Assembly (NCBI GenBank): GCA_024693505.1
Contig: JAILKU010000045.1
Span: 1 to 49,421, forward strand
Source: Bacteroidaceae bacterium
Lineage (GTDB): Bacteria; Bacteroidota; Bacteroidia; Bacteroidales; Bacteroidaceae
Direction of reading: 5' to 3'
Length of the DNA: 49,421 nt
Shown: positions 25,981 to 34,831 of the stretch, one piece after another
How positions within the stretch are numbered: position 1 is the first letter of the stretch
How the letters are laid out: the number at the start of each line of letters is the position of its first letter
Notes under the pieces: generated by a model
Told to the model about the DNA's origin: nothing
The model's database searches: none
The model's input: only the letters and a program-made list of their open reading frames with translations
Made by a program: the position numbers and the translations under genes

Positions 25981-25996
25981 CGTAATATCCGAAGTG

Positions 25997-26037
25997 CGCA
26001 GGCAGGCGGCGGGGGAGACCCGGCCGGCCTGCCTGCG
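25997..26037. terminator. Inverted repeat after the small partner peptide gene
   Basis: CGCAGGCAGGC pairs with GCCTGCCTGCG across 19 nt, 14 bp beyond the stop of the minus-strand peptide gene. No T-run follows. Confidence 0.5.
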
Positions 26038-26051
26038 GTATAGGCTCTCTG

Positions 26052-26213
26052 CTATCTGACGATGAGCAGATCCTTCACCGGATCGCCCACGCCTCCGTAG
26101 ATGAAGGGGCTGTTGTACAGACTGTCGACGTTTCCGCTCGTCTGCAGCATGCAGGACCGCTGCTGCAGCTGTATCACCTGCGTTGCAGGCTTCTGATATT
26201 CTTTCTTTTCCAT
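26052..26213 (-). CDS. Small Cys-containing partner peptide of a T9SS protein (53 aa)
   Basis: A 53-aa ORF starts 31 bp after the C10 protease stop on the same strand. The product opens MEKKEYQKPATQVIQLQQRS and continues CMLQTSGNVDSLYN, matching the 45-aa peptide at 3893-4030 through the pattern Y-x-K-P-A-x-x-V-x-x-L-Q-x-R-x-C-x-L-Q-x-S. The C-terminal part differs (ends DLLIVR). There is no signal peptide. Both copies follow a protein with a GxYIxNGRKxVIK sorting tail, so the pairing is probably meaningful; function is unknown. Confidence 0.7.
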   Translation of the reverse strand: MEKKEYQKPATQVIQLQQRSCMLQTSGNVDSLYNSPFIYGGVGDPVKDLLIVR

Positions 26214-26244
26214 AATGCTTGTATTATAAATGAATATCCTTTTT

Positions 26245-29199
26245 TTACTTAATCACGATCTTGCGTCCGTTCCGGATGTAGACGCCGCGCTGTGCGGGCT
26301 TGCCGTCGAGCCTGCGGCCGTCCAGGGTGTACCACGACTCGGAGGCATCGTCGGTCTGCAGGCCCTCGATGCTGCGTATGCCGGTGGTCTTGCCGTCGCC
26401 GAAGTCGAGCACGAACGTCTTGACGCTGCTGCTGACTGTCGGGTTCATGGTGATGCCGTTCAGCTGGAAGTATGCGCGGCAGGATCCGAGCTTGATGCCG
26501 CTCTTGGGTGCGTAGAGCTTGTTGCCGCTGCTCAGGAAGAGCTTGCTCATGTCGTCCGATGTGATCTCAAGGGTGTTGGTGAGGCCCGTGAAGGTGATCT
26601 TCCCGTCGGTGCTCATGGCATCGTGCGATGCATCGCTGACGGTGACGCCGCTGAAGACGGGGCTCACGATGTTGGTGCCCGAAGCCCACTTGATGATGAA
26701 GGGCGTGCCGGCCGTAATGGTGGCGGGAGCGTCGGTGAAGGCCAGTGTCAGCTGACGGTCTCCGGCATTGAAGGAGGAAGCAGTCGCGTCGAAGACCTTG
26801 GCCTCTCCGCCCGAGAGGGGACTGGCGGCCAGGGTGACGTCGAAGGGCAGGCAGAGCGTGTTCCACTCGCCGTCCTTGTAGAGCGTGCGTCCGTCCAGGC
26901 AGATGTCAACCGTCTGCCCCTTCAGCTTGCTCACCCAGTCGGTGTTCCTCATCGTCAGGGCGAGGTCGTTGTCAGCCAGGCCGTAGGGGGTGGTGAATGC
27001 AATGCCCGTGCTCCAGTTTCCTCCGTCGTTGAATACGGCCTGCAGCTGAGCCTCGTAGTCCGTATTGGCATCGAGCCCGGTTAAAGTGTATGGCCTTGCG
27101 GTAATGTCTTTAATAGTTGTCCAGGGAGTTCCGGGCTCAACAATGGCGATATCATCAACGTAGAGCCAGGATTCGGAAGACTTGGTACCGCCCGTGCGAT
27201 GATCGATTACGACAGGACCTCTTTTCCCATTATACTCATTTAAATCGAAGCTATATCTTGTTGGTGTATTGGTAGTGGTGATTAGGGGAGATAATTGGTG
27301 ATAATATCCATCACTTACGTCATATACCCATATCACGAATCTTTCGTTTTCGCCCCAGGCACTGAAGGATATTGAACCACCCAGCTCGATTTCAGGAGTC
27401 TCTAGCCAATCCATGGGATTTAGGTTTCCTCCGCCAATATAGCTTGGCGATGCCATGCACTTGGAACCGCCTATGCCTGTCCCTGTGGATATCGTCCAAC
27501 AGTGACCATCGCCATCCCGGTCGTATATGTTCCAGTCAGTGGGAAGGCTGGTGCCATTGAATTTCTCCAACCATACAGGCCTGTAGCGCAGGTTCCACTT
27601 CGAAGCCGTCCCAGAAGGCGTCCAGTTGAAGGTTGCTGTCTGGGATGTGACGCCCGTCGTGGCCAGGGCTGTAGGCGTGGCATCTTCAACGGTGAGCGAG
27701 GCAGTGTGGTCAACATAGTATTCGTATCCTCCTGTCTGGCCGGGGAATGCCCAACCCAGTGTGTAGCTGCCTGCTTCAGTCGGTTTATAGGTGATGACGC
27801 AATTCTGTGTGGTTTTGGCCGGAATCTGGAATGTCTTGCCAATGACAATGCCTCTGCCATCAGCTCTCACATCAAGGTCGCCGTCATAGTTGTCCGTACT
27901 ATTGTTGGTGACGTTCAGCGTAACATCCACGGTCTCGCCCAAGGTAATGGTGGGGTGTGAGACAGAAACACTGTTTACGGTCAGATTCCTTGTGATGGGC
28001 GACTTGGCATCAGCAAGCACGTCGCCAGTTTCGGTTGAAGGCTGAATGCCGATGATGGCTTCCTGCCCGAAGGTGTAGGCACTTGCCGTGGGGCTTCCAC
28101 CGGCTCCCTGCTGAGAGGGATTGAGCACGGAGAGCACAAAATAGCCGTCGCTATTGCCACTCCAACCCCAGTTGATGTGGAAGAGATCGGTACTGCCGTC
28201 ATATTGATATCCGTCGCAGACGAAGGCGTGGCCGTTGTCTGCTGCCGAGCCGCCATAGATAACAGGACGGTTCTTGCTCAGCTCATAATAGATAATGTCC
28301 CGCCAGGTCTCGTAAGAATAGAAGCTGCGCGAGATGAACAGCGTAGTGGTTTTATTGTAGTCGAAGTATTCCTTCAGCGCAGTGGCTACAAGACTGGTCG
28401 TTGTGCCTGAGGACTCCCAGTAATTCATCTGAACTGAGTATCCGCAGTACTTCATCAGTGTGGCAACAGCGTTCTTAGCCTCTGCAGGGTCGGTACTCTC
28501 GGATTTAACGATATTGTAGGTGGGCAGCATGTTTGTCCACTCGAAGGTCACGCTCTTGGTTAGGGGACCTAAATCGCCAAAATAAGAGTGATGGTATTTG
28601 GTAATGTCCTTAGTCGGTGATTCGGGGTGATTGAAGTATTTCATCACCTGGGCCATAGCCGTAGCCACGCATCCTGTGGCGCAGTAGTAGTCGGTAGCTA
28701 ACTCGGGGCACTGCAGGTTGTAGGGCCAAACCTGATCCCATGTTGTAGAAAGCAGGGGACCGATAGGCGCCGTGCTGTGGCTGCGTCGTTTCGGGGCCGC
28801 AGCCTGACTGGTTGGCTTGGCTGTGATGCCTTTCTCTTCCATCCAGGCTATCTGGTTGGCATACTCTTGCAGCCACCAGCGCATGTTCTCCGGCATTCGG
28901 GCTGGATCGAGCGTGCCCGAATCGCTATAGCCCAGGATGGGGGCTGTACGGTCGTCGTTACTTACAATGACAAATCCTTCCCCGTCGGATACATTGAAGA
29001 GGTAGAGCCCGCTTTCTTCGCCCACCATCTTCAGCTGCAGTGCTTGTCTTCCTGGAGCCTTTCTGGGTCTGGAGCCGTCTGCTTCTCGCCTCTGCATGAA
29101 ACTGCGTGCCTGCTCCAGTGCCTGCTGGGGCGTCACGCTCTCGGCAGTCGCAATGGTTACTGCGACAATGCACAAAATCAGTAGTAGATTTCTTTTCAT
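26245..29199 (-). CDS. Secreted C10 (streptopain-type) cysteine protease with T9SS tail
   Basis: A 984-aa exported protein. A signal peptide (residues 1-19) is followed by a Spi-like propeptide region (VTPQQALEQARSFM, LYLFNVSDGEGFVIVSNDD). The catalytic domain has Cys177 in ATGCVATAMAQVMKYF, His324 in DNGHAFVCDGYQ and the downstream HINWGWSGNSDGYF block. The C-terminal half holds Ig/CARDB-like and fibronectin III-like modules and a cleaved-adhesin-like domain (WYVDD-type motif SWLYVDDIAIV). It ends in GVYIRNGRKIVIK, a short T9SS-type tail. It resembles interpain/PrtT-like proteases, which degrade host or dietary protein at the cell surface. It has a perfect promoter (29237-29268) and a 53-aa partner ORF downstream. 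Confidence 0.92.
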   Translation of the reverse strand: MKRNLLLILCIVAVTIATAESVTPQQALEQARSFMQRREADGSRPRKAPGRQALQLKMVGEESGLYLFNVSDGEGFVIVSNDDRTAPILGYSDSGTLDPARMPENMRWWLQEYANQIAWMEEKGITAKPTSQAAAPKRRSHSTAPIGPLLSTTWDQVWPYNLQCPELATDYYCATGCVATAMAQVMKYFNHPESPTKDITKYHHSYFGDLGPLTKSVTFEWTNMLPTYNIVKSESTDPAEAKNAVATLMKYCGYSVQMNYWESSGTTTSLVATALKEYFDYNKTTTLFISRSFYSYETWRDIIYYELSKNRPVIYGGSAADNGHAFVCDGYQYDGSTDLFHINWGWSGNSDGYFVLSVLNPSQQGAGGSPTASAYTFGQEAIIGIQPSTETGDVLADAKSPITRNLTVNSVSVSHPTITLGETVDVTLNVTNNSTDNYDGDLDVRADGRGIVIGKTFQIPAKTTQNCVITYKPTEAGSYTLGWAFPGQTGGYEYYVDHTASLTVEDATPTALATTGVTSQTATFNWTPSGTASKWNLRYRPVWLEKFNGTSLPTDWNIYDRDGDGHCWTISTGTGIGGSKCMASPSYIGGGNLNPMDWLETPEIELGGSISFSAWGENERFVIWVYDVSDGYYHQLSPLITTTNTPTRYSFDLNEYNGKRGPVVIDHRTGGTKSSESWLYVDDIAIVEPGTPWTTIKDITARPYTLTGLDANTDYEAQLQAVFNDGGNWSTGIAFTTPYGLADNDLALTMRNTDWVSKLKGQTVDICLDGRTLYKDGEWNTLCLPFDVTLAASPLSGGEAKVFDATASSFNAGDRQLTLAFTDAPATITAGTPFIIKWASGTNIVSPVFSGVTVSDASHDAMSTDGKITFTGLTNTLEITSDDMSKLFLSSGNKLYAPKSGIKLGSCRAYFQLNGITMNPTVSSSVKTFVLDFGDGKTTGIRSIEGLQTDDASESWYTLDGRRLDGKPAQRGVYIRNGRKIVIK

Positions 29200-29236
29200 A
29201 TTGTTTGTTTAGTTGGTTAAGTATGGTTTTCTGCCA

Positions 29237-29268
29237 CAAAGATACAATCTTTTTTCTGAGAGAACAAA
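29237..29268 (-). promoter_or_regulatory. Promoter of the C10 protease gene
   Basis: On the minus strand, TTTG (29265-29268), 20 nt and TATCTTTG (29237-29244) match the consensus exactly. Confidence 0.85.
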
Positions 29269-29322
29269 GTAAATTCATACTTTTTTTGTAACTTCGCGCC
29301 ATAAATGGTCCGAACTAATATA

Positions 29323-30696
29323 ATGAAAAGAAATATGAAAGGAATTATCGCAGTTTTTGCAATGGCTCTCAGCCTGACGGGCTGGGCGCAGGACAATGGG
29401 GTGCACAAGCGCTCGAGTTCTTATGAATGGCCTACGGACGAACTGGTCGTCAAGAAGTTGAAGGATTGGCAGGACCTGAAGTTTGGCGTGCTGCTCCATT
29501 GGGGCATCTATGCCGTTCCGGGTATCATCGAGTCGTGGTCTCTGTGCGACGAGGATTGGATCCGGCGAGATACTACGCGCAGCTACCAGCAGTACATGGA
29601 CTGGTATAACGGGCTGGCTGATGAGTTTTGCCCGAAGGCGTTCGACCCTTCACAGTGGGCCAAGGCTTGCAGCGATGCCGGGATGAAGTACATGCTTTTC
29701 ACGACGAAGCATCACGACGGGTTCTGCATGTTCGACTCCAAGGAGACGGACTTCACCATCGCCCGTCATGCCTTCCGCAATGACGAGCGCCGCGATGTGC
29801 TTCGGCATGTGCTGGATGCCTATCGCGAATGCGGATTCAGCGTGGGAACATACTTCTCGAAACCAGACTGGCACTCGCAGGACTACTGGTGGGACGTCTA
29901 TGGCAAGAAGGGACGCAACGTAAACTATCCCATCAGCCAGTTTCCTCACCGTTGGGCTCGCTTCAAGGACTACACACAGAGGCAGCTGCAGGAAATCCTG
30001 TCGCGCTACGGACAGGTGGACATCCTTTGGCTCGACGGCGGATGGGTGAATAAGAATAATATGGGGCAGGACATCGACATGCCTGCCATAGCCAAGATGG
30101 CCCGGCGCCTGCAGCCAGGCATTCTCATCGTGGACAGGACCATCCATGGCCCTTACGAGAACTACCAGACGCCCGAGAACACTATCCCTGCCACTCAGCT
30201 GGACTTCCCGTGGGAGAGCTGTATTACGCTGACGAATGCATGGGGATGGGTGCCCAATCCGACATTCAAGAGTACTGCAGAAGTGTTGGGGATGCTCATA
30301 GAGATTGTGGCTAAGGGCGGCAACCTGGTTCTGGGCATAGGCCCGACGGCCAGCGGACTCATAGAGGACCCGACCGTGGAACGTCTGAAGGAGATGGGCA
30401 AGTGGCTGAAAGCGAACGGCGAGGCTATCTACGGCACGACGATAACACCTCACTATAATGAGGGGGATATCTGGTTCACAAAGGCGAAGGAGGGCAGTCG
30501 CCTCTATGCGATATACCGGCACAAGGAAGGAACCGATATGCCTGTAAGCCTGACCTGGAGTAAGAACCTGCCCAAGCGAAGCATCACCCTGCTTTCTACA
30601 GGCAAGCGAGTGAAGTACAGCATTCAAGGAGAACGCGTGACGGTAAGCCTGCCCAAGAAAATTCAGGCAGGATCACTGGCCTTTGCCATAGACTGA
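29323..30696 (+). CDS. Alpha-L-fucosidase (GH29), exported
   Basis: A 457-aa GH29 enzyme with a signal peptide ending near GWAQD. Family motifs include FGVLLHWGIYAVPG, FTTKHHDGFCMFDS and the nucleophile Asp in VDILWLDGGW (residue 238 from this start). It removes alpha-linked fucose from glycans, probably in the periplasm. ATG 29323 is preferred over 29305 because a TAACTTCG -7-like box at 29289-29296 would place the transcript start at about 29304; ATG 29335 is also possible. The M64 peptidase gene follows after only 9 bp, suggesting joint action on fucosylated glycoproteins. Confidence 0.9.
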   Translation: MKRNMKGIIAVFAMALSLTGWAQDNGVHKRSSSYEWPTDELVVKKLKDWQDLKFGVLLHWGIYAVPGIIESWSLCDEDWIRRDTTRSYQQYMDWYNGLADEFCPKAFDPSQWAKACSDAGMKYMLFTTKHHDGFCMFDSKETDFTIARHAFRNDERRDVLRHVLDAYRECGFSVGTYFSKPDWHSQDYWWDVYGKKGRNVNYPISQFPHRWARFKDYTQRQLQEILSRYGQVDILWLDGGWVNKNNMGQDIDMPAIAKMARRLQPGILIVDRTIHGPYENYQTPENTIPATQLDFPWESCITLTNAWGWVPNPTFKSTAEVLGMLIEIVAKGGNLVLGIGPTASGLIEDPTVERLKEMGKWLKANGEAIYGTTITPHYNEGDIWFTKAKEGSRLYAIYRHKEGTDMPVSLTWSKNLPKRSITLLSTGKRVKYSIQGERVTVSLPKKIQAGSLAFAID

Positions 30697-30705
30697 GAAA
30701 GCAAT

Positions 30706-31992
30706 ATGAAAGCAATGCTGTTTATCCTGCTACTGTGTCTCGCCGTTTCGCAACGCGTATCAGCAAGCGGCTTCGAAGCGTGCTTCCGGGACAGCACGCT
30801 GCGCATTGACTACATCTTCAGTGGGAATAACCGGGAGCAGGTGATCAGTGTGGACGAGCTGAGCTTCTCGCCCGGCTGGTATGGCAGGCGCACGAACATG
30901 GAGCGTCTGCTGCTGCAGGGAAACGGTCAGATTACGGTGACGGACACACTGGGACGCGACACGCTCTACCGCCACTCGTTCAGCACGCTCTTCCAGGAAT
31001 GGCAGAGTACCGAGGAGGCCACTCGGGTGTGGCGTTCGTTCGAGAACGTCTTTCTCATCCCCATGCCTCGCATCCCCGTTAATGTCACTGTCTCGCTTTC
31101 CGATACGCACCGGCGTGAAACCAGCCGCCTGACGCACCGCATCGACCCGGCCGACATCCTTGTTCGTCCCCTTCGTGCCTGGCCTGGCTCTTATTGGAAC
31201 TATCTGCGCAAGACGGGCGACAGCCGCGAGCGGATTGACGTGGCCTTCGTGGCAGAGGGCTATGGGGCAGGGGAGATGGAGACGTTTCTCCGCGACTGCG
31301 AGGAGAGTATGTCGGCCATCCTGTCCCACGAACCGTTCCGCTCAATGGCCGACCGCTTCAATTTCATCGCCGTCAGTGCACCTTCTGAGGAAAGCGGTGT
31401 GAGCATACCGCATTGCGGGGAGTGGCATCAGACGGTGCTGGGTAGCCACTTCGATACGTTCTATAGCCAACGCTATCTGACTACGCTGCGGCTGAAACGT
31501 CTGCACGACGTGCTGGCCACCGTGCCCTACGAGCACATCATCATCCTGGCCAACACGGATAACTATGGCGGTGGCGGTATCTATAACAGCTATCTGCTCA
31601 GTGCTGCGCACAACAGCAAGAACCGCCCGGTGGTGGTGCACGAGTTCGGGCACAGCTTCGCGGGGCTGGCGGATGAATATTACTATGATGATCAGTACGA
31701 AACGATGTATCCCAGCGATACGGAACCGTGGGAACCGAACCTGACAACGCTGGTGGACTTTGCCAGCAAGTGGGCTGATATGATGCCACGCAAACAGCCA
31801 GTTCCCACTCCTCCCAGCGGCAGGAATATTTATGAGGAGGTAGGCGTCTATGAAGGTGGGGGCTATCAGTCGCACGGCGTTTATCGTCCGGCTCAGGAGT
31901 GTAGGATGAAGATTAACGAGGCTCCTGTCTTCTGCCCAGTCTGCGAGAGGGCTATCCGTCGGATGATTGACTACCAATGCCCAATGCGTTAA
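30706..31992 (+). CDS. M64-family metallopeptidase (IgA peptidase-like), exported
   Basis: A 428-aa protein with a signal peptide (residues 1-20, ending RVSA). An N-terminal beta domain (about 21-150) is followed by the peptidase domain with the zinc motif HEFGH (H312, E313, H316) and the conserved GLADEYYY just after it; VAEGY and LANTDNYGGGGIYNS are further family marks. M64 contains the Clostridium ramosum IgA protease, but Bacteroidetes members are mostly uncharacterised, so IgA as substrate is only a possibility. Translationally close to the fucosidase upstream. Confidence 0.88.
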   Translation: MKAMLFILLLCLAVSQRVSASGFEACFRDSTLRIDYIFSGNNREQVISVDELSFSPGWYGRRTNMERLLLQGNGQITVTDTLGRDTLYRHSFSTLFQEWQSTEEATRVWRSFENVFLIPMPRIPVNVTVSLSDTHRRETSRLTHRIDPADILVRPLRAWPGSYWNYLRKTGDSRERIDVAFVAEGYGAGEMETFLRDCEESMSAILSHEPFRSMADRFNFIAVSAPSEESGVSIPHCGEWHQTVLGSHFDTFYSQRYLTTLRLKRLHDVLATVPYEHIIILANTDNYGGGGIYNSYLLSAAHNSKNRPVVVHEFGHSFAGLADEYYYDDQYETMYPSDTEPWEPNLTTLVDFASKWADMMPRKQPVPTPPSGRNIYEEVGVYEGGGYQSHGVYRPAQECRMKINEAPVFCPVCERAIRRMIDYQCPMR

Positions 31993-32033
31993 TTCCTCTT
32001 CACATGATGGGTCCAACGATATTGTCTTGGGGG

Positions 32034-32105
32034 TAGCGCCTACGGGAATCGAACCCGTGTTCCATGCGTGAGAGGCATGTGTCCTAGCCGCTAGACGAAA
32101 GCGCC
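32034..32105 (-). tRNA. tRNA-Glu (anticodon CTC), copy 2
   Basis: A 72-nt cloverleaf: acceptor GGCGCTT/AGGCGCT (G1-U72 as in many tRNA-Glu), anticodon stem CATGC/GCATG with loop CTCTCAC, T-arm ACGGG/CCCGT. CCA is not encoded. Identical to the copy at 32164. Confidence 0.95.
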
Positions 32106-32163
32106 ATTGTGTAATTTTAATAAAAAAGTCTTGGCATTTATTTTGTCAAGACTTCTGCTTTTG

Positions 32164-32235
32164 TAGCGCCTACGGGAATCGAACCCGTGTTCCATGCGTG
32201 AGAGGCATGTGTCCTAGCCGCTAGACGAAAGCGCC
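32164..32235 (-). tRNA. tRNA-Glu (anticodon CTC), copy 1
   Basis: Identical in sequence to 32034-32105, 58 bp upstream in transcription order. Third member order is Ser-Glu-Glu from the promoter at 32403-32434. Confidence 0.95.
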
Positions 32236-32259
32236 GGCTCGCATCTGAGAGAAGTATCC

Positions 32260-32349
32260 TGGCGGAAGCTGGGGGATTCGAACCCCCGGTACGGTAACCC
32301 GCACGTCAGTTTAGCAAACTGGTGGTTTCAGCCACTCACCCAAACTTCC
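32260..32349 (-). tRNA. tRNA-Ser (anticodon GCT)
   Basis: A 90-nt class II tRNA with a long variable arm; acceptor GGAAGTT/AGCTTCC, anticodon loop TTGCTAA, T-arm GGGGG/CCCCC. Unlike the neighbouring Glu genes the 3' CCA is encoded. Confidence 0.95.
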
Positions 32350-32402
32350 TTTTGCACCGCTCGGATGCTGTGTTCACAGCAGGTGTCCTCTCAAATGCGG
32401 TG

Positions 32403-32434
32403 CAAAGGTATATGTTTTTTGTGTTTCCTGCAAA
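32403..32434 (-). promoter_or_regulatory. Promoter of the Ser-Glu-Glu tRNA unit
   Basis: On the minus strand, TTTG (32431-32434), 20 nt and TACCTTTG (32403-32410). A short palindrome (GCTGTGTTCACAGC) lies between promoter and tRNA-Ser. Confidence 0.8.
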
Positions 32435-32506
32435 CATTTCCACCATTTTTTTTTATTCAGTTGGAATTTCGTGGGTGATGAGTGGCTTTTTTCCATTTAT
32501 ATGTCG

Positions 32507-32514
32507 TATCTTTG
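32507..32514 (+). promoter_or_regulatory. -7 box (TATCTTTG) of the fusion enzyme gene
   Basis: The exact TAnnTTTG match lies 21 bp before the ATG at 32536, which excludes the longer frame start at 32482. Confidence 0.7.
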
Positions 32515-32535
32515 CCGCTGAAAATAGCAAATCAG

Positions 32536-34686
32536 ATGACTATAATACCATATTCCATCAATAGGAAGGAGCTTTGGGATAAGTTTGTCTCGCAGGCCAC
32601 AGGTGGCAGTTTCCTTCTTCAACGAAGCTACATGGATCGTCATGCCGACCGTTATTTCGATTGTTCGGTTCTGGTCTTTGACCGCAAGGAACTTTCTGAG
32701 GACGATAAGGAGTCCACCCTGGACGACAAGTATCTGCGAGCGGTCTTTCCTGCTAACTGGGACGAGCAGAGGCGCATCGTCTGTTCCCATAAAAGCCTTC
32801 TCTACGGAGGGCTTATCGTCAGGGATGATGTCTCGTTGGCTGAGACGGAGGAAATTGTGCGACAGATTTTACTCTTCTATCAGAACTTCCTTCAGGCAGA
32901 AGTCCTGCAGTACAAAGCTATACCTTATATATATATTGGCTCTCCGGCGTCGGAGGATGTCTATGCCATTTCTAAGGCTGGTGGCCAGTTAAGTCATCGC
33001 GGGATTAGTATGGCTGTGTCTCTCTCCGGGTCTTCAAGGATACGTCCGATGAGAGTCAGGCAGGCCAAACGTGCCATCGACGGTGGATTTTACATTGATC
33101 GCCTGGCTGAGGGGGACTGGGATAGTCTTCAGGAGTTCTGGCAATTGCTGACTGAGTATTTGTCAAGGGAAAACGCTGTGCCTGAGGAGACTATGGACGA
33201 CTTGCGTGCCCAGATGGAGCAGTTTCACCGGGAGATTAAGCTTTATCTTGTGCGCTACGGTCGTAGGGTTGTAGCCGGTACGCTAATCTATGAGACGCAT
33301 CAGGTTGTCTGCGTGAAGTATCTGGCAGCAAATGATGAGGGCCTGCAGTCCGGAGCACTCGATTTGTTGCTGAGGCATCTTATCACGGAGCGATACAAGC
33401 AAGTGCCCTATATGGATATTACGCCATGCCTGACTCATGCCTCGACTGCTTTAGGTGAGCGGCTGGCACTGCTGGCAGAGGATTTTGGGGGCAGGGCAGT
33501 CTGCTACGATACCTATACCATCAGTCTTGGCCGGACCAAGTTGCAGGAGGAATCTGTGCCTAAGACGGAGCGTCGCATTGAATTCCTGAATCTTCAGCTC
33601 ATCAATCAGCGCTTCGAGCCGGAGCTTAGCCTGGCTGTAAAAAGGGTGATGAAACGCGGATGGTATCTCCTAGGGCAGGAGACGCAGCGCTTCGAGAAGA
33701 ACTTTGCCGCCTATACGGGAAGCCGGAATTGTGTGGCCGTCGCCAACGGCCTGGAGGCTCTGACGCTCATCTTGATGGCCTATAAAAAGCTGCTTGGCTG
33801 GCAGGACGGCGATGAGGTCATTGTGCCTGCCAATACCTACATCGCCTCCATCCTTGCGGTCTCAAACGCAGGATTGAAGCCCGTGCCGTGCGAACCGAAC
33901 CTGTCCACCTATCTGATCGAACCCTCCAATACTGTTAGCTTGATTAACGAGCATACCCGGGCCATAATGCCCGTTCACCTCTATGGCCGCTGCTGCGAGA
34001 TGGATGCCATCAACGCAATCGCCCGCGATGCAGGCTTGAAGGTCGTGGATGATGTGGCGCAGGCTCAAGGTGCGCTTCATCACGGTCAGCGAACCGGGCA
34101 TTTGTGCGATGCCTCTGGCTTCAGCTTCTATCCGACGAAGAATATTGGTGCCCTGGGCGATGCCGGAGCTGTGACGACTGACGACGACGAGTTGGCGCTC
34201 GTCATCCGTCAGATGGCTAACTACGGGAGCCGTCGCAAATATGTGAACGACTGGAAGGGGCTCAACAGCCGCATGGACGAGATTCAGGCCGCAATGCTCT
34301 GCACCAAACTGCCTCGCCTCGACGAGGACAATGAGCTCAGGCGCCGGATAGCCCTGCTCTATCAGCGTGAGATACAGAATCCGTTGATTACAAAACCTGT
34401 CTTATCTGCTGATCCTGCGGAGAATGTGTGGCACGTTTATCCTGTCCGCTGCCCGGACCGCGATGCCCTTCAGTCTTACTTGAGGGACTGCGGCATCGAG
34501 ACGATGGTGCATTATCCCATTCCGCCTCACCAGCAGAAGGCCTATGCCGAGTGGAATGACTTACATTTCCCCATAACAGAGTGCATTCATCGCGAGATTC
34601 TGTCGCTTCCTATCAATCCCCTGCTCAGCGACGAGGATGTGCTCAGGATAGCAAAAGCCGTCAACCAGTTTTCGCTCGGGGAATAA
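32536..34686 (+). CDS. Fusion of FemAB/GNAT-like acyltransferase and DegT-type PLP aminotransferase
   Basis: A 716-aa two-domain cytoplasmic protein. Residues about 1-340 resemble Bacteroidetes FemAB/BioF2-like acyltransferases (GGSFLLQRSYMDRHADRY, AVFPANWDEQ, SHKSLLYGGLIV). Residues about 350-716 form a DegT/DnrJ/EryC1 sugar aminotransferase with LVKRGWYLLG-like entry, ANGLEAL, PANTYIAS and the PLP lysine K535 in FYPTKNIGALGDAG. Together they would aminate a keto sugar nucleotide and acylate the new amino group, as in 3-acylamino-sugar synthesis (QdtB/FdtB-type). No polysaccharide locus or sugar-nucleotide genes surround it. Start chosen from the promoter at 32507. Confidence 0.85.
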   Translation: MTIIPYSINRKELWDKFVSQATGGSFLLQRSYMDRHADRYFDCSVLVFDRKELSEDDKESTLDDKYLRAVFPANWDEQRRIVCSHKSLLYGGLIVRDDVSLAETEEIVRQILLFYQNFLQAEVLQYKAIPYIYIGSPASEDVYAISKAGGQLSHRGISMAVSLSGSSRIRPMRVRQAKRAIDGGFYIDRLAEGDWDSLQEFWQLLTEYLSRENAVPEETMDDLRAQMEQFHREIKLYLVRYGRRVVAGTLIYETHQVVCVKYLAANDEGLQSGALDLLLRHLITERYKQVPYMDITPCLTHASTALGERLALLAEDFGGRAVCYDTYTISLGRTKLQEESVPKTERRIEFLNLQLINQRFEPELSLAVKRVMKRGWYLLGQETQRFEKNFAAYTGSRNCVAVANGLEALTLILMAYKKLLGWQDGDEVIVPANTYIASILAVSNAGLKPVPCEPNLSTYLIEPSNTVSLINEHTRAIMPVHLYGRCCEMDAINAIARDAGLKVVDDVAQAQGALHHGQRTGHLCDASGFSFYPTKNIGALGDAGAVTTDDDELALVIRQMANYGSRRKYVNDWKGLNSRMDEIQAAMLCTKLPRLDEDNELRRRIALLYQREIQNPLITKPVLSADPAENVWHVYPVRCPDRDALQSYLRDCGIETMVHYPIPPHQQKAYAEWNDLHFPITECIHREILSLPINPLLSDEDVLRIAKAVNQFSLGE

Positions 34687-34691
34687 TACTC

Positions 34692-34736
34692 AATCGGGTT
34701 GGCGAATCGATTCTCGATCGATTTACCAACCCGATT
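34692..34736 (+). terminator. Terminator of the fusion enzyme gene
   Basis: AATCGGGTTGG pairs perfectly with CCAACCCGATT, and the loop adds an inner AATCGAT/ATCGATT stem. It begins 5 bp after the stop codon. Confidence 0.8.
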
Positions 34737-34743
34737 CTGTATT

Positions 34744-34825
34744 AAAAAACTGTAAACACATCTCCGAGCTTGCTCGCCTGAGCACCTACGGAGCGCAGTA
34801 AACGGTAAACAGTAAACTAATAATA
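34744..34825 (+). repeat. GTAAAC heptamer repeat with CTCCGAGCTT core
   Basis: CTGTAAACACATCTCCGAGC begins an element that ends in GTAAACG/GTAAACA/GTAAACT heptamers. The same parts (GTAAACN units around CTCCGAGCTT-N-CTCG) recur at 43528-43580. Confidence 0.7.
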
Positions 34826-34831
34826 CCTTTC

